Positions 1-8,450 of a DNA stretch of 64,000 nucleotides are shown here, piece after piece. A model generated the notes under the pieces. The model was not told the origin of the DNA and searched no databases. It saw only the letters and a list, made by a program, of their open reading frames with translations. How positions within the stretch are numbered: the stretch's first letter is position 1; each line of letters starts with the position of its first letter. Made by a program: the position numbers and the translations under genes. The stretch is from assembly GCF_017488845.2 (NCBI RefSeq), contig NZ_CP083370.1:3152501-3216500 (forward strand). Direction: 5' to 3'. Source of the DNA: Ensifer canadensis (GTDB lineage Bacteria; Pseudomonadota; Alphaproteobacteria; Rhizobiales; Rhizobiaceae).

Positions 1-545
1 ATGATCACCAGGACGACGAGCGCGATCGCCAGGCCAGCGTTGACGAAGTGACGGCCGGTCAACAGGATCGGCTTGCCGGACATGCGTCCGTCGAGCTTGA
101 GGAAGGCGATGACCGAACCGGTAAAGGTGACCGCGCCGATGGCGACACCGAGCGACATTTCGACCAGCGCCTGGGCGTGGATGTCACCGAGCGTGCCGAT
201 GCCGAAGCTCTCGGGCGCATACATCGCCGCGGCCGCGACCATCACCGCCGCCAGACCGACGAGCGAATGGAAGGCGGCGACAAGCTGCGGCATCGACGTC
301 ATGGCGATGCGGCGGGCGATGACCGCGCCGGCACCGCCGCCGATGGCAAGGCCGAGCACGATCAAGAGGAAGCCGCCGAAGGTGGGCTTGGCCAGCAGCA
401 GCGTGGTGACGATGGCAATGCCCATGCCGACCATGCCGTAGGTGTTGCCCTTGCGGCTGGTGGCCGGGTGCGACAGGCCGCGGAGCGCCGTGATGAAGAG
501 CACGCCCGAGACGAGATAGAGGAAGGCTGCGAAGTTAGCGTTCAT
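1..545 (-). CDS. pntB: NAD(P) transhydrogenase beta subunit, 3' end cut by window edge
   Basis: Beta subunit of the proton-translocating NAD(P) transhydrogenase, an inner-membrane enzyme that uses the proton gradient to reduce NADP+ with NADH. The ATG lies at 545, and about 181 residues are visible before the frame runs off the left edge. They are almost entirely hydrophobic helices, with family-typical stretches such as LRGLSHPATSRKGNTYGM near residue 21 and MPQLVAAFHSLVGLAA near residue 84. The NADP(H)-binding domain III would lie outside the window. It is the last gene of the three-gene operon and starts 9 bases after the stop of the preceding subunit gene. Confidence 0.95.
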   Translation of the reverse strand, partial: MNANFAAFLYLVSGVLFITALRGLSHPATSRKGNTYGMVGMGIAIVTTLLLAKPTFGGFLLIVLGLAIGGGAGAVIARRIAMTSMPQLVAAFHSLVGLAAVMVAAAAMYAPESFGIGTLGDIHAQALVEMSLGVAIGAVTFTGSVIAFLKLDGRMSGKPILLTGRHFVNAGLAIALVVLVI

Positions 546-554
546 CGGCCGGCC

Positions 555-974
555 TCACTTGTCTTTTTTCTTGTACATGGCGAGCATGCGCTGGGTGACC
601 AGGAAGCCGCCAAAGATGTTGACCGAGGCGAGCACGAGCGCGATGAAACCGAAACCGGTCGCAAGCCCGGAGGCCGAGATGCCGACGGCGAGCAGTGCAC
701 CAACGACGATGACCGAAGAGATCGCGTTGGTGACCGCCATCAACGGCGTGTGCAGGGCCGGCGTCACCGACCAGACGACATAGTAGCCGACGAAAATCGA
801 CAGGACGAAGATCGCCAGTCGGAAGACGAACGGATCAATTGCGCCGCCGGTGGCGCCGTGCGCGAGCGCGCCGGCAGCTTCCGCGGCATCGGGAAGGTTC
901 AGCGCTGCCTGCTGGACAGCGGCAACCGCCTTGTCGAGCGCATCGAGCGCTTTTTCCAATGCTTCGTTCGCCAT
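555..974 (-). CDS. pntA2: NAD(P) transhydrogenase alpha-2 (membrane) subunit
   Basis: Small membrane part of the transhydrogenase alpha chain, separate here as in most alphaproteobacteria. It is 139 residues from the ATG at 974; a TTG one codon upstream is less likely. The N-terminal 45 residues are amphipathic ([20 protein letters not shown]) and the rest forms about four membrane helices, ending in a lysine-rich tail. The start overlaps the pntA stop as TGATG, which suggests translational coupling. A purine-rich Shine-Dalgarno stretch lies just upstream, inside the pntA end. Together with PntA and PntB it forms the proton channel and docking site. Confidence 0.95.
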   Translation of the reverse strand: MANEALEKALDALDKAVAAVQQAALNLPDAAEAAGALAHGATGGAIDPFVFRLAIFVLSIFVGYYVVWSVTPALHTPLMAVTNAISSVIVVGALLAVGISASGLATGFGFIALVLASVNIFGGFLVTQRMLAMYKKKDK

Positions 975-2122
975 CAAAGATCCCCCTTCTTCTTCGGCTC
1001 GAAATTCGCATTGACGATGGCGCCGCCATGGGTGAGCGCCGTCGCCTTGACGAGCTCGTCCTCCATGTTGAGCGCCAGCGCCTTCGTTTCCTTGGAGACC
1101 ATGGTCTCGAGGAAGGTCACGAGGTTCTTGGCGTAGAGACCGGAAGCCGATGCGGCGATCCGACCGGGCACGTTGAGGTGGCCAATGACCTTGACGCCCT
1201 CGACATCGGCGACCCTGCCGGCCTCGGCGCCTTCGACGTTGCCGCCGCGCTCGACAGCGAGGTCGACCGCAATGGAACCAGGCTTCATCGCCTTCAACAT
1301 TTCGCGCGTGACGAGGCGCGGCGCCGGCCGGCCCGGGATCAGCGCCGTGGTGATGACGATGTCCTGCTTGGCGATGTGCTCGGCGACGAGTGCCGCCTGT
1401 TTCGCCTGATACTCTTTGGACATTTCCTTGGCGTAGCCGCCGGCGGTTTCGGCCGCCTTGAATTCCTCGTCCTCGACGGCGATGAACTTGGCGCCGAGCG
1501 AGGCCACCTGCTCCTTGGCGGCGGGACGCACGTCGGTCGCCGAAACCATGGCGCCGAGACGGCGGGCCGTCGCGATTGCCTGCAAGCCGGCAACGCCGGC
1601 ACCCATGACGAAGACCTTCGCCGCGGGAACCGTGCCGGCCGCCGTCATCATCATCGGCAGCGCCCGGTCATATTCGCAGGCCGCATCGATCACCGCCTGG
1701 TAGCCGGCAAGGTTTGCCTGGCTCGACAGCACGTCCATCGACTGCGCGCGGGTGATGCGCGGCATCAGCTCCATCGCAAAGGCGCTAAGGCCGGCCTTGG
1801 CCATTTCGGCGACCGCATCCTCGTTGCCGTAGGGATCCATGATGGCGATGACGATGGCGCCGGACTTATAGCCGGCGATTTCGGCGCTGTTCGGCCGGCG
1901 AACCCGAAGGACGACATCCGCCGTCTTCGCATCGGCAACAGCACCGATCCTGGCACCAGCCTTCTCATATTCTGTATCCGGAATACGCGACAGAAACCCG
2001 GCGCCGGTCTCGACGACGACGTCGAAGCCCAGCCCTTTCAGTTTCTTCACGCTATCCGGCGATGCCGCAACGCGACCCTCGTTCGGATCCGTTTCCTTGG
2101 CAATAAAGACAATTTCGCTCAC
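974..2122 (-). CDS. pntA: NAD(P) transhydrogenase alpha-1 (NAD-binding) subunit
   Basis: Soluble NAD(H)-binding domain I of the proton-translocating transhydrogenase, related to alanine dehydrogenase. A GTG start at 2122 gives 382 residues, the usual length for split alpha subunits. It begins [19 protein letters not shown] and has an AGGGAGGGG ribosome site about 6 bases upstream. The frame stays open further upstream, but those residues lack family features. Visible motifs are [20 protein letters not shown] near the middle and the Rossmann-type [22 protein letters not shown]. It is the first gene of pntA-pntA2-pntB. The 341-base leader between it and the upstream gene holds two hairpins. Confidence 0.95.
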   Translation of the reverse strand: MSEIVFIAKETDPNEGRVAASPDSVKKLKGLGFDVVVETGAGFLSRIPDTEYEKAGARIGAVADAKTADVVLRVRRPNSAEIAGYKSGAIVIAIMDPYGNEDAVAEMAKAGLSAFAMELMPRITRAQSMDVLSSQANLAGYQAVIDAACEYDRALPMMMTAAGTVPAAKVFVMGAGVAGLQAIATARRLGAMVSATDVRPAAKEQVASLGAKFIAVEDEEFKAAETAGGYAKEMSKEYQAKQAALVAEHIAKQDIVITTALIPGRPAPRLVTREMLKAMKPGSIAVDLAVERGGNVEGAEAGRVADVEGVKVIGHLNVPGRIAASASGLYAKNLVTFLETMVSKETKALALNMEDELVKATALTHGGAIVNANFEPKKKGDL

Positions 2123-2463
2123 AAGTCCCCTCCCTGGCCGCAATCGAGCCAAGGCTGGAATGCGGGCATCCTGTCCGACTGCAAAGCGGCCGCTCATGCG
2201 AGCAGGCGCCCTCCCATGTGCAAAGCACACATTCCCCTGGAGACAGGCTCAGCCTGTCCTCCACTCTCCCCCTCACGCAGTGAGGATAAGCGCCGCGCGT
2301 TCTCCAACGAACGCTTCAAGGCGCTGCGAACTTTCATCAGCCGAAGCAAGACCATCGACGCTCCCGGTCGATGTCATGCGGCTTCAATCCGGACCTTGAG
2401 TCCGGCAGCCAAGGGCAAGCCTCCACCCGGCCTGTCCCTGGCAAGTCGTGTCAGTAGTGCCGA
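2123..2463 (-). other. Gene-free spacer upstream of pntA
   Basis: This 341-base stretch separates the aa3-oxidase subunit gene from pntA, both on the minus strand. No convincing reading frame is present. It holds a perfect 8-bp inverted repeat with a one-base centre at 2242-2258 (GACAGGCT/AGCCTGTC) and the hairpin at 2389-2405 listed separately. The pntA promoter must lie here if pntA is not cotranscribed with the upstream gene. No clear -35/-10 pair was seen. Confidence 0.5.
2389..2405 (-). terminator. Hairpin downstream of the aa3 subunit IV gene
   Basis: CCGGAC and GTCCGG form a perfect 6-bp stem with a 5-base loop, 59 bases past the stop of the small oxidase subunit gene. There is no long U-tract (only ATT follows), so it may be a weak or Rho-assisted terminator or a processing/stability hairpin. 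Confidence 0.4.
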
Positions 2464-2688
2464 TTAACGAAGGAAGAAGAAACCAGCGACGTTGATAAGG
2501 ATGAACAGCACCAGCGAGCTGAAGAAGCCCATCGTGGTGAAGAAGGCGGCAGCCATGGCGATCAGCAGAGCCACGCAGAACAGCGTGAGGTATTTCGTTG
2601 CACTGAGGAAGAAATTGTAGGTCTTCTCGTGTTCCGCATAATCCATCGGAGCGCCCATTTCGACCGGTCCAGAATGATGCTCAGCCAT
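2464..2688 (-). CDS. aa3-type cytochrome c oxidase subunit IV
   Basis: Small membrane subunit (74 residues) of the bacterial aa3 cytochrome c oxidase subunit IV family. The N-terminus is short and histidine-containing (MAEHHSGPVEMGAPMDYAEH). It is followed by the family-typical HEKTYNFFLSATKY segment and two closely spaced hydrophobic helices that reach the C-terminus. The length matches the family. It precedes the transhydrogenase operon on the same strand, a common arrangement in rhizobia. The core oxidase genes are not in this window. Confidence 0.85.
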   Translation of the reverse strand: MAEHHSGPVEMGAPMDYAEHEKTYNFFLSATKYLTLFCVALLIAMAAAFFTTMGFFSSLVLFILINVAGFFFLR

Positions 2689-2877
2689 CGTCCAATTCTC
2701 CCAGAATGCTGCGGCCCGACCCTTGGCCCTCGCCGCCCTTCAACCTTGATCCACGAAACGGCTTTGGCGGAAAACCGCACGGAAGCCCTTTAGCTGCCCA
2801 TACACAATGCCAGGCCCGGGCGCAACGAAAACCCGCCGCTGCGCCCGGTCACCTGGGGCGATATGCCGCGTGCGTCT

Positions 2878-3650
2878 CTAGCGGAATACGGATGTGCGAT
2901 AGGAACGGCCGGAACCGTTCTGTGCGATCCGCGCCGTCGGCAGAATCGTCAAAGGCGCGAACGGCACTTCCTGTCGGCCCGCGAACATCAGGCGACGCTC
3001 GAACGGCTCCGAATCGAAGATCGGATAGCGATCGAGGATCGAGGGCCGCTGCCCCCTCACCTGCGCAACCAGCAGCGCACCGTCGGCATTGTAGACGCCG
3101 AGGTTCTCGCGCTTGGCGACAACGGTCTCCGACGCAAAAATGCGCTTGTAGACGCCGCATGCCGCGGCCGGCAGGCGGTCAGGCACCGGTCGGCGGTGAA
3201 GTATTCGCATGCCATCGCCACCGGGCGCAGCGTCAGGTAGGGAAGCGCGCGCATCTCGTCGCCGGTGACATCGGGGTCGACAGCCAACCGGCCGGGGTCG
3301 ACCAGCACCATGCCCGCGTCGAGAAAGACGTCGATCTCGGGCCCGAAGATCAGCCCAGACGTGCTCGCCCTGTGCTCAGGCGTCACGTGATGAACACGCA
3401 CCGTGCTGACCAGGTTCTCGTCGAGATAGATACCGAAGACATAGGCGTGACTGTCGAAATCGAGATCGTCGATCAAGGTCGAGCCGGTGAGTTCCATCAG
3501 ATTGACGGCCTTGTAGGCCTTGTAGCGGAGCCGGGCGATATCCTCCATGTCCTCGCCCGTCTCGACCCGCCGGTATTCGACGCGATCGAGAAGAAGCATC
3601 AGCTTCTCAGAAAAACTCCCAGGCTCCGCCCGGTGAAGACCTTCACCCAT
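2878..3650 (-). pseudogene. FeeM-like N-acyl amino acid synthase (GNAT-type), interrupted by a frameshift
   Basis: The upstream frame (starting at 3650) reads a GNAT-like N-acyl transferase core resembling FeeM-type N-acyl amino acid synthases: DIARLRYKAYKAVNLMEL near residue 37, NLVSTVRVHHVTPEHR, and MVLVDPGRLAVDPDVTGDEM. It stays in register to about position 3152 and then loses all similarity. The second half (FASETVVAKRENLGVYNA to the stop at 2878) lies in the neighbouring minus-strand frame. Adding one base near 3151 turns HAAST into HAAFYKRIFAS and restores a continuous protein of about 258 residues. A single-base deletion or a sequencing error would explain this. The product is presumably a cytoplasmic acyltransferase using acyl-ACP or acyl-CoA. 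Three CtrA-type boxes lie directly upstream. Confidence 0.75.
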
Positions 3651-3666
3651 TTCCTGACCCTCATGG

Positions 3667-3682
3667 TTAACAGATCGTTAAC
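3667..3682. promoter_or_regulatory. CtrA-type box 1 (TTAA-N7-TTAAC)
   Basis: TTAA at 3667-3670 and TTAAC at 3678-3682 are separated by exactly seven bases (CAGATCG). This matches the CtrA consensus and reads equally well on the other strand. It sits about 17 bases upstream of the FeeM-like start and is the nearest of three such boxes. Confidence 0.6.
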
Positions 3683-3730
3683 CTATTGACGGTCGGCACA
3701 GCAGCAACAACAAAATGGCACACATTACGA

Positions 3731-3746
3731 TTAACCTATTGTTAAC
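3731..3746. promoter_or_regulatory. CtrA-type box 2 (TTAA-N7-TTAAC)
   Basis: TTAA at 3731-3734, CCTATTG, then TTAAC at 3742-3746 give an exact TTAA-N7-TTAAC match. The box lies about 81 bases upstream of the FeeM-like start, in a strikingly AT-rich patch. Confidence 0.6.
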
Positions 3747-3770
3747 CTTAATATTTCGTAAAGTTTTATG

Positions 3771-3786
3771 GTTAACGATTGGTTAA
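3771..3786. promoter_or_regulatory. CtrA-type box 3
   Basis: The top strand reads TTAA, CGATTGG, TTAAG. Read on the minus strand it is TTAA-CCAATCG-TTAAC, an exact CtrA-type match. It lies about 120 bases upstream of the FeeM-like start and is the third box in about 120 bases. Confidence 0.55.
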
Positions 3787-3880
3787 GCCCGCCACCTCAC
3801 CATCTTGGACAAGCGGCGGAGCAAGGAAGAGGATGGAGGACGCGGATCGCGGAGGAAATGACGGGCGACGTGGCGAGTTG

Positions 3881-6190
3881 TCAGGCGATACGCTTGCTTG
3901 ACGGCGTGGTGACCGGTTTCTGGACACCATTCTTGCAGAAGGCCGCGATGGCGGACGCCGGCATCGGGGCCGCGAACACAAAACCCTGTATCAGATCGGC
4001 GCAGTGGTAGTCGTTGATCAGCTGCAATTGATCCGCCGTCTCCACACCCTCGACGACGATCTTCAGGCCGAGAGCACGACCGAGGTTGGCTGTGCCGCGC
4101 AGCAGCTTGAAGCGGCGCGAGTCCTCGCGGATGTTGCGCACGAAAGAGCGATCGATCTTGATGATGTTGACCGGCAGCGCATCCAGGTAGCTGAGGCTGG
4201 AATAGCCTGTGCCGAAATCGTCGATGGCGATCGTTATGCCGCTGTCACGCAGCTCGCCGAGAATGGCCTGCACCTTGGCCGGCTCATCCATCAGGCAGCT
4301 CTCTGTGACTTCGAGATGCAGCCGCGAAGCATCGAGCCCGGTGGCCCGCAGCGTATCCGCCACCACCGTGACGATGTCGTTGCTGCGCAGGTCGAGCACC
4401 GACAGATTGACCGAAACGGAAACCTCGCCGGGCCAGCCCATGCAATCCTTGCACGCCTGCTCCAGCACGAAGCGGGTGATCTCGGTGACGAGCCCCAGTT
4501 CCTCGGCAAGCTGGATGAAGACATTCGGCGGTACCGGGCCGCGCTCGGGATGCGTCCAGCGCGCCAAAGCCTCGCAGCATTCGAGACGCGCGCCGTTCGG
4601 CGTGAACATCGGCTGGTAGGAAAGCGTCAGGGCACCAGCATTGATCGCATCGCGCAGATCGCTCTTCAGTTTCTGGCGGTCGAGATAGCGGGCATCCATC
4701 TCTTCTTCGAATACGGTGCAGCCGCCCTTGTTGCGTGCCTTGGTTTCCGACAGCGCAAGATCGGCCTTGATCTGGAGTTCTTCCAGCCGGAAGGCGCTGC
4801 TCGGCACGAGAACGACGCCGGCGCTCATGGTCACGTTGAAGGTAAAGCCATTCGCCATATAGGCACCGCGCAACCCGGCGTGAACCGCGCGCATCTGCTC
4901 TTCGAGATCCGGCCGATGCATCCTGTTGGGGAAGAAGACGACGAATTCGTCGCCCATCAGGCGCGCGGCGATCGCCGTATTGCCGACCAGTGTCTTCAGC
5001 CGCCCGGCAATCGCCTGCAATAGCCTGTCGCCGACGATGTGGCCGCGCATGTCGTTGACATGCTTGAACTCGGCAACGTCGAGCACCATCAGCCCGACCT
5101 CGACGTCCTCCTTGCCTTCGAGCGCCACAGCGCTGTGGGCAAGTTCGGCGAAGTAATCGCGGCTCGGCAAGCCGGTCAGCGTGTCGAAGCGCACCATCTG
5201 AAGGATCTGTCTGTCGGCCTGGACGCGTGCGGTCACGTCCTCGAATATCAGCACGACCTCACCGTTCTCGTGTCGCCCAGCGGAAAACTCGAGAAAGAGG
5301 TTGTCGGTGACCGGCACCAGAACCTGAGTCTTCTTGCCCTTGATCAGAAGGTCGAGCTGCCGCGAGATCGCGCGCGTCTCTTCGACACTGAGCGACATGC
5401 GCCGGACGCCGCGGCGCACGACGTCATCCAGCAGCCGATCCCTCAGGTCGGCCTTGTCGCCCAGCATCAGCAGCGCGCAGGCGCGCTCGTTGGCAACGAC
5501 GATCCGGTTGTCGCGGTCGAGCATCAGCAGCCCGTGCGTCATGTTGTTGAGTGCTGCGTCGAACTGGCCGGCGATCGTTGCGATTTCTCGGGCGGCCAGC
5601 ACGTTCTCGTAGAGAAACGCGCGCACATTGTTGGCCATCATCCAGGTCGAAAAGATGAATGGCAGGATCAGAACCGCCAGGATGAGCATGAAACCATCCT
5701 GAAGCGTGATCAGCCCGATCACGATCGGCAGGCAGGCGGACGAGGACAGAAGCAGCACCGCCCGTTCGGAGCCGTAGTTTCGCCCGACCAGCGAGATCAT
5801 CGACGCGAGCGTGACGGAGATGCAGGCCAGTTCCGAGAAGGAATCCCGGCTGACGGCGATCGCGTAGCCGCAGGCAATACCACAGGTGAGCGTCACGCTG
5901 ACGCCGCCGAGAATGTAGCGATTCTCCCATTTCCGGACCATCGCTCGGTCGGCGTTGGAGAAATCCTGGCGATCAAAGCGCGCCATGTCGAGGTTGCGCA
6001 GCCCCCAGAGCACAACGATGGCGGCCGTGCAGAAGAGATAGAGCGGGTCGGTGGTCTTGAAATAGACGAGCACGAAAGTCACGACATGCGAAAGCATGCC
6101 GATCAGCAGAGTCCTGCGATGTTCGTAGAGCGAGCTCACGGACGACAGATAGACATCCGTCGGGAGAGCGCCCCGTTCATTGCGCGTCAT
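3881..6190 (-). CDS. Membrane GGDEF/EAL protein, degenerate GGDEF and intact EAL motifs
   Basis: Cyclic-di-GMP signalling protein of 769 residues. About six hydrophobic helices span residues 25-190. They are followed by a PAS-like sensory segment (FDAALNNMTHGLLMLDRDNR), a GGDEF domain (about 325-500) and an EAL domain (about 510-755). The GGDEF signature reads MGDEF near residue 412, losing the first glycine, so diguanylate cyclase activity is doubtful. The EAL domain keeps its catalytic set: EALARW, VSVNLS, LEVTES, DDFGTGYSSL, IKIDRSFV and VVEGVET. It is therefore probably a membrane-tethered phosphodiesterase, with the GGDEF part possibly a GTP-binding regulatory domain. It is monocistronic, and its start has a GGAG motif 13 bases upstream. 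Confidence 0.93.
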   Translation of the reverse strand: MTRNERGALPTDVYLSSVSSLYEHRRTLLIGMLSHVVTFVLVYFKTTDPLYLFCTAAIVVLWGLRNLDMARFDRQDFSNADRAMVRKWENRYILGGVSVTLTCGIACGYAIAVSRDSFSELACISVTLASMISLVGRNYGSERAVLLLSSSACLPIVIGLITLQDGFMLILAVLILPFIFSTWMMANNVRAFLYENVLAAREIATIAGQFDAALNNMTHGLLMLDRDNRIVVANERACALLMLGDKADLRDRLLDDVVRRGVRRMSLSVEETRAISRQLDLLIKGKKTQVLVPVTDNLFLEFSAGRHENGEVVLIFEDVTARVQADRQILQMVRFDTLTGLPSRDYFAELAHSAVALEGKEDVEVGLMVLDVAEFKHVNDMRGHIVGDRLLQAIAGRLKTLVGNTAIAARLMGDEFVVFFPNRMHRPDLEEQMRAVHAGLRGAYMANGFTFNVTMSAGVVLVPSSAFRLEELQIKADLALSETKARNKGGCTVFEEEMDARYLDRQKLKSDLRDAINAGALTLSYQPMFTPNGARLECCEALARWTHPERGPVPPNVFIQLAEELGLVTEITRFVLEQACKDCMGWPGEVSVSVNLSVLDLRSNDIVTVVADTLRATGLDASRLHLEVTESCLMDEPAKVQAILGELRDSGITIAIDDFGTGYSSLSYLDALPVNIIKIDRSFVRNIREDSRRFKLLRGTANLGRALGLKIVVEGVETADQLQLINDYHCADLIQGFVFAAPMPASAIAAFCKNGVQKPVTTPSSKRIA

Positions 6191-6606
6191 GAACCCATAG
6201 CTCCGGTTTTCCGGATTTTTAGAGGCGATGATTTAACGAAAGATTTCGTGAAAACACCGCCTCCAAGCCTTGTATTGCAACATTCAAACGGTGCCCCATG
6301 GGAGTTTTTCCCAAACTCAACCTAGTATTGCGAAACCAACGGCCGGCGGATGCCTTCTACAACCATGCATAGACAAAATCACGTTTTGCTTTCTGACATT
6401 GTATTTAAGGCAATTCTGCTTGGCAAACATCACATCCACCGATTCACTCAGGATGTGGTTACCCAAAGCTGAAGAAAACGCATCAATTCCTGCCATGCAC
6501 ATACGAGCCTAGTTGCGGCCGGTATCACCATCACATCTGCGCGCTTCGCAGTTGACTTTCAGCCACATCTGGCGGCAAGGCTTTGCAAAGCGAGATACGG
6601 AGCCTG
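6191..6606. other. Divergent intergenic region, no gene seen
   Basis: About 416 bases between the GGDEF/EAL gene (leftward) and the C26 peptidase gene (rightward). It is noticeably more AT-rich than its surroundings. The short open frames in it look non-coding. It should contain both promoters, but no convincing operator or -35/-10 pair could be singled out. Confidence 0.5.
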
Positions 6607-6609
6607 ATG

Positions 6610-7368
6610 ATGTCGAAACCTGTCGTTGCCATCCCCTGCGATTTCCGCGAATTCGACGGCAATGTTTGGCATGTCGTTGCCAACCAGTATGTCCGTGCCG
6701 CCGTCGAAGGCGCCGGCGTCATGCCCTTCCTCATTCCGGCGCTTGAGACCGGCAACGATATCGACGAGATCCTCGATCGCGTCGACGGCGTGCTGGCAAG
6801 CGGCGCCCGATCCAACGTTCATCCCTCGCTCTACGGCCGCGAGGCCAAGGACACCGACGGCCCCTTCGATCCTGGCCGCGATGCCACCAGCCTGCCGTTG
6901 ATCCGGCGCGCGCTCGAGCGCGGCGTTCCGCTGTTTGCCATCTGCCGCGGCATCCAGGAGCTCAACGTTGCCCTCGGTGGCACGCTCGCAAGCGAAATCC
7001 AGGAGCAGCCGGGTGTCTGGGATCACCGCAAGCCCGACGTTTCCGAGCTGGATGTCGCCTACGGCATCCGCCAGGACGTGATCGTCAAGGAAGGCAGCTG
7101 TCTTGCGCCGGTGCTGGGTGCCGGTCGCGTTCGCGTCAATTCCCTGCATCGCCAGGCCATCGGCGCAACGGCGCCGCGCCTCGCCGTCGAAGCCGTTGCC
7201 GACGATGGCACCATCGAGGCGGTCTCGGTGATTGGCGCCAAGGCGTTCGCCGTCGGCGTGCAATGGCATCCGGAATACTGGGTGCGGACGGACGCACCGT
7301 CGGCGAGCCTGTTCAGGGCTTTCGGCGATGCCGTGCGCGCCTACGCGGCGCGGCGCATGGCCGCCTAG
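6610..7368 (+). CDS. Class I glutamine amidotransferase-like hydrolase (peptidase C26, PuuD type)
   Basis: Member of the gamma-glutamyl-GABA hydrolase/peptidase C26 family, 252 residues, cytoplasmic. The nucleophile elbow is AICRGIQELNVALGG with the catalytic cysteine, and the His-Glu pair is in VGVQWHPEYW. The substrate pocket stretch DGVLASGARSNVHPSLYG also fits. In the Puu pathway such enzymes release GABA from gamma-glutamyl-GABA, but no other puu gene is nearby, so the substrate is uncertain. The ATG at 6610 is preferred: GGAG at 6599-6602 gives a 7-base spacing, and an ATG also occurs one codon earlier. A repeat element follows the stop directly. Confidence 0.88.
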   Translation: MSKPVVAIPCDFREFDGNVWHVVANQYVRAAVEGAGVMPFLIPALETGNDIDEILDRVDGVLASGARSNVHPSLYGREAKDTDGPFDPGRDATSLPLIRRALERGVPLFAICRGIQELNVALGGTLASEIQEQPGVWDHRKPDVSELDVAYGIRQDVIVKEGSCLAPVLGAGRVRVNSLHRQAIGATAPRLAVEAVADDGTIEAVSVIGAKAFAVGVQWHPEYWVRTDAPSASLFRAFGDAVRAYAARRMAA

Positions 7369-7441
7369 GGCATTTCCAGGAAAAGTGCGAAGCGGTTTTC
7401 CATCAGCAAATGCGCAAAAACAAAGAGATGGAGCGTTTCTG
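7369..7441. repeat. Rhizobial-type intergenic repeat, copy 1
   Basis: The segment GGCATTTCCAGGAAAAGTGC, followed by AGCGGTTTTCC and AAAAACAAAGAGAT, matches from memory a very common intergenic sequence of Rhizobium and Sinorhizobium genomes. It directly follows a stop codon. A related element sharing an AGCGGTTTT core and an adenine-rich AAAGCAAGA-like block lies at 8451-8555, on the other side of the dehydrogenase gene. Confidence 0.5.
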
Positions 7442-7466
7442 CACCTCCGTCTGAACCGGCAACGCT

Positions 7467-8435
7467 TTAACCGGCTCGGCGCGTGAACGGCGTTTCCGGC
7501 ACTGGCGTCAGTGCCTTGCCGGTCGAAAACCAGGCCATGAGGTTATCGACCACCAGATCCGCCATGGCGTTGCGGGTAACAACCGAAGCCGACGCCACAT
7601 GCGGCAACAGCGAAACATTCGGCAACCCCAGCAGCGCATCGGGCACATGCGGTTCGTTGTCGAAAACGTCGAGCCCCGCCCCCGCAATCACACCGGCCTG
7701 AAGTGCTGAGACCAGCACTGCCTCGTCAACCGTCGAGCCGCGCCCGACATTGATCAGGACGCCATTGCTTCCCAGTGCCGAAAGCACCGCGGCGTTGACC
7801 GTCTTTCGTGTCGCCTCCGTTCCCGGAACAATGACAACAAGCGTATCGACGGCGGCGGCAAGCCGTTCGAGCGTCGGGTGATAGGCATAGGCAAGCCCAT
7901 CGCGTGGGCTGCGCGTATGGTAGGCGACCGAGACGCCGAAGGCTTCGAGCCGCTTGGCAATGGCAAGCCCGATGCGTCCGAGGCCGTAAAGCCCGACCGT
8001 GCGACCCCGCAATGACAAGGGCGAAAGCGCAAAGGCGCCATCCCGCACCCAACGCCCCTGGCGCAGCCACTGTTCCGCCTGCGGCAGCAGGCGCAGCGTG
8101 TTGATGAGCAGGCCGATGGCGGTATCGGCGACCTCTTCGCTCAGAACGTCAGGCGTGTTGGTGACGACGATGCCCTTGGAGGCGGCATGTTTCACGTCGA
8201 CCCCGTCATAACCGACACCGAAATTGGCAACGATCTCAAGACCGGGCAGCGCATCCATCAGACCGGCGGGAACGCGGCCAGAGACGGCGATACCCCTGAT
8301 ATCGGCCATGTCTGCCGTCACAAGGTCAGGGTCCGCACGGTCCAGCCGCACGATCTCGAACATCTCGGGCAACCGCAGCAGCACCTGTTCGTTGATTTTT
8401 CCGGGCACGAGGATGCGGGGAAGGCTCGCGGACAT
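7467..8435 (-). CDS. D-isomer-specific 2-hydroxyacid dehydrogenase
   Basis: NAD(P)-dependent reductase of the D-2-hydroxyacid family, 322 residues, probably acting on glyoxylate, hydroxypyruvate or a related 2-keto acid. Visible features are NFGVGYDGVDVKHAASKGI, VTNTPDVLSEEVAD, the nucleotide-binding VGLYGLGRIGLAIAKRL near residue 145, the INVGRGSTVDEAVL arginine segment, DVFDNEP, and the catalytic histidine in LLPHVASAS. The ATG at 8435 has AGGAG 5 bases upstream; a GTG two codons earlier is less likely. It stands alone between two repeat elements and a LacI gene on the same strand, which might control it. The exact substrate cannot be read from sequence. Confidence 0.9.
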   Translation of the reverse strand: MSASLPRILVPGKINEQVLLRLPEMFEIVRLDRADPDLVTADMADIRGIAVSGRVPAGLMDALPGLEIVANFGVGYDGVDVKHAASKGIVVTNTPDVLSEEVADTAIGLLINTLRLLPQAEQWLRQGRWVRDGAFALSPLSLRGRTVGLYGLGRIGLAIAKRLEAFGVSVAYHTRSPRDGLAYAYHPTLERLAAAVDTLVVIVPGTEATRKTVNAAVLSALGSNGVLINVGRGSTVDEAVLVSALQAGVIAGAGLDVFDNEPHVPDALLGLPNVSLLPHVASASVVTRNAMADLVVDNLMAWFSTGKALTPVPETPFTRRAG

Positions 8436-8450
8436 GGGCACTCCTGGTAT

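Noticed and set aside
839..2467. Open frame of 542 codons on the plus strand
   Set aside because: It runs antisense to pntA and pntA2, which have clear family motifs. Its composition (Arg/His/Asp-rich) is typical of GC-rich antisense shadow frames.
5039..6325. Plus-strand frame of 428 codons
   Set aside because: Antisense to the GGDEF/EAL gene, with no domain seen. Shadow frame.
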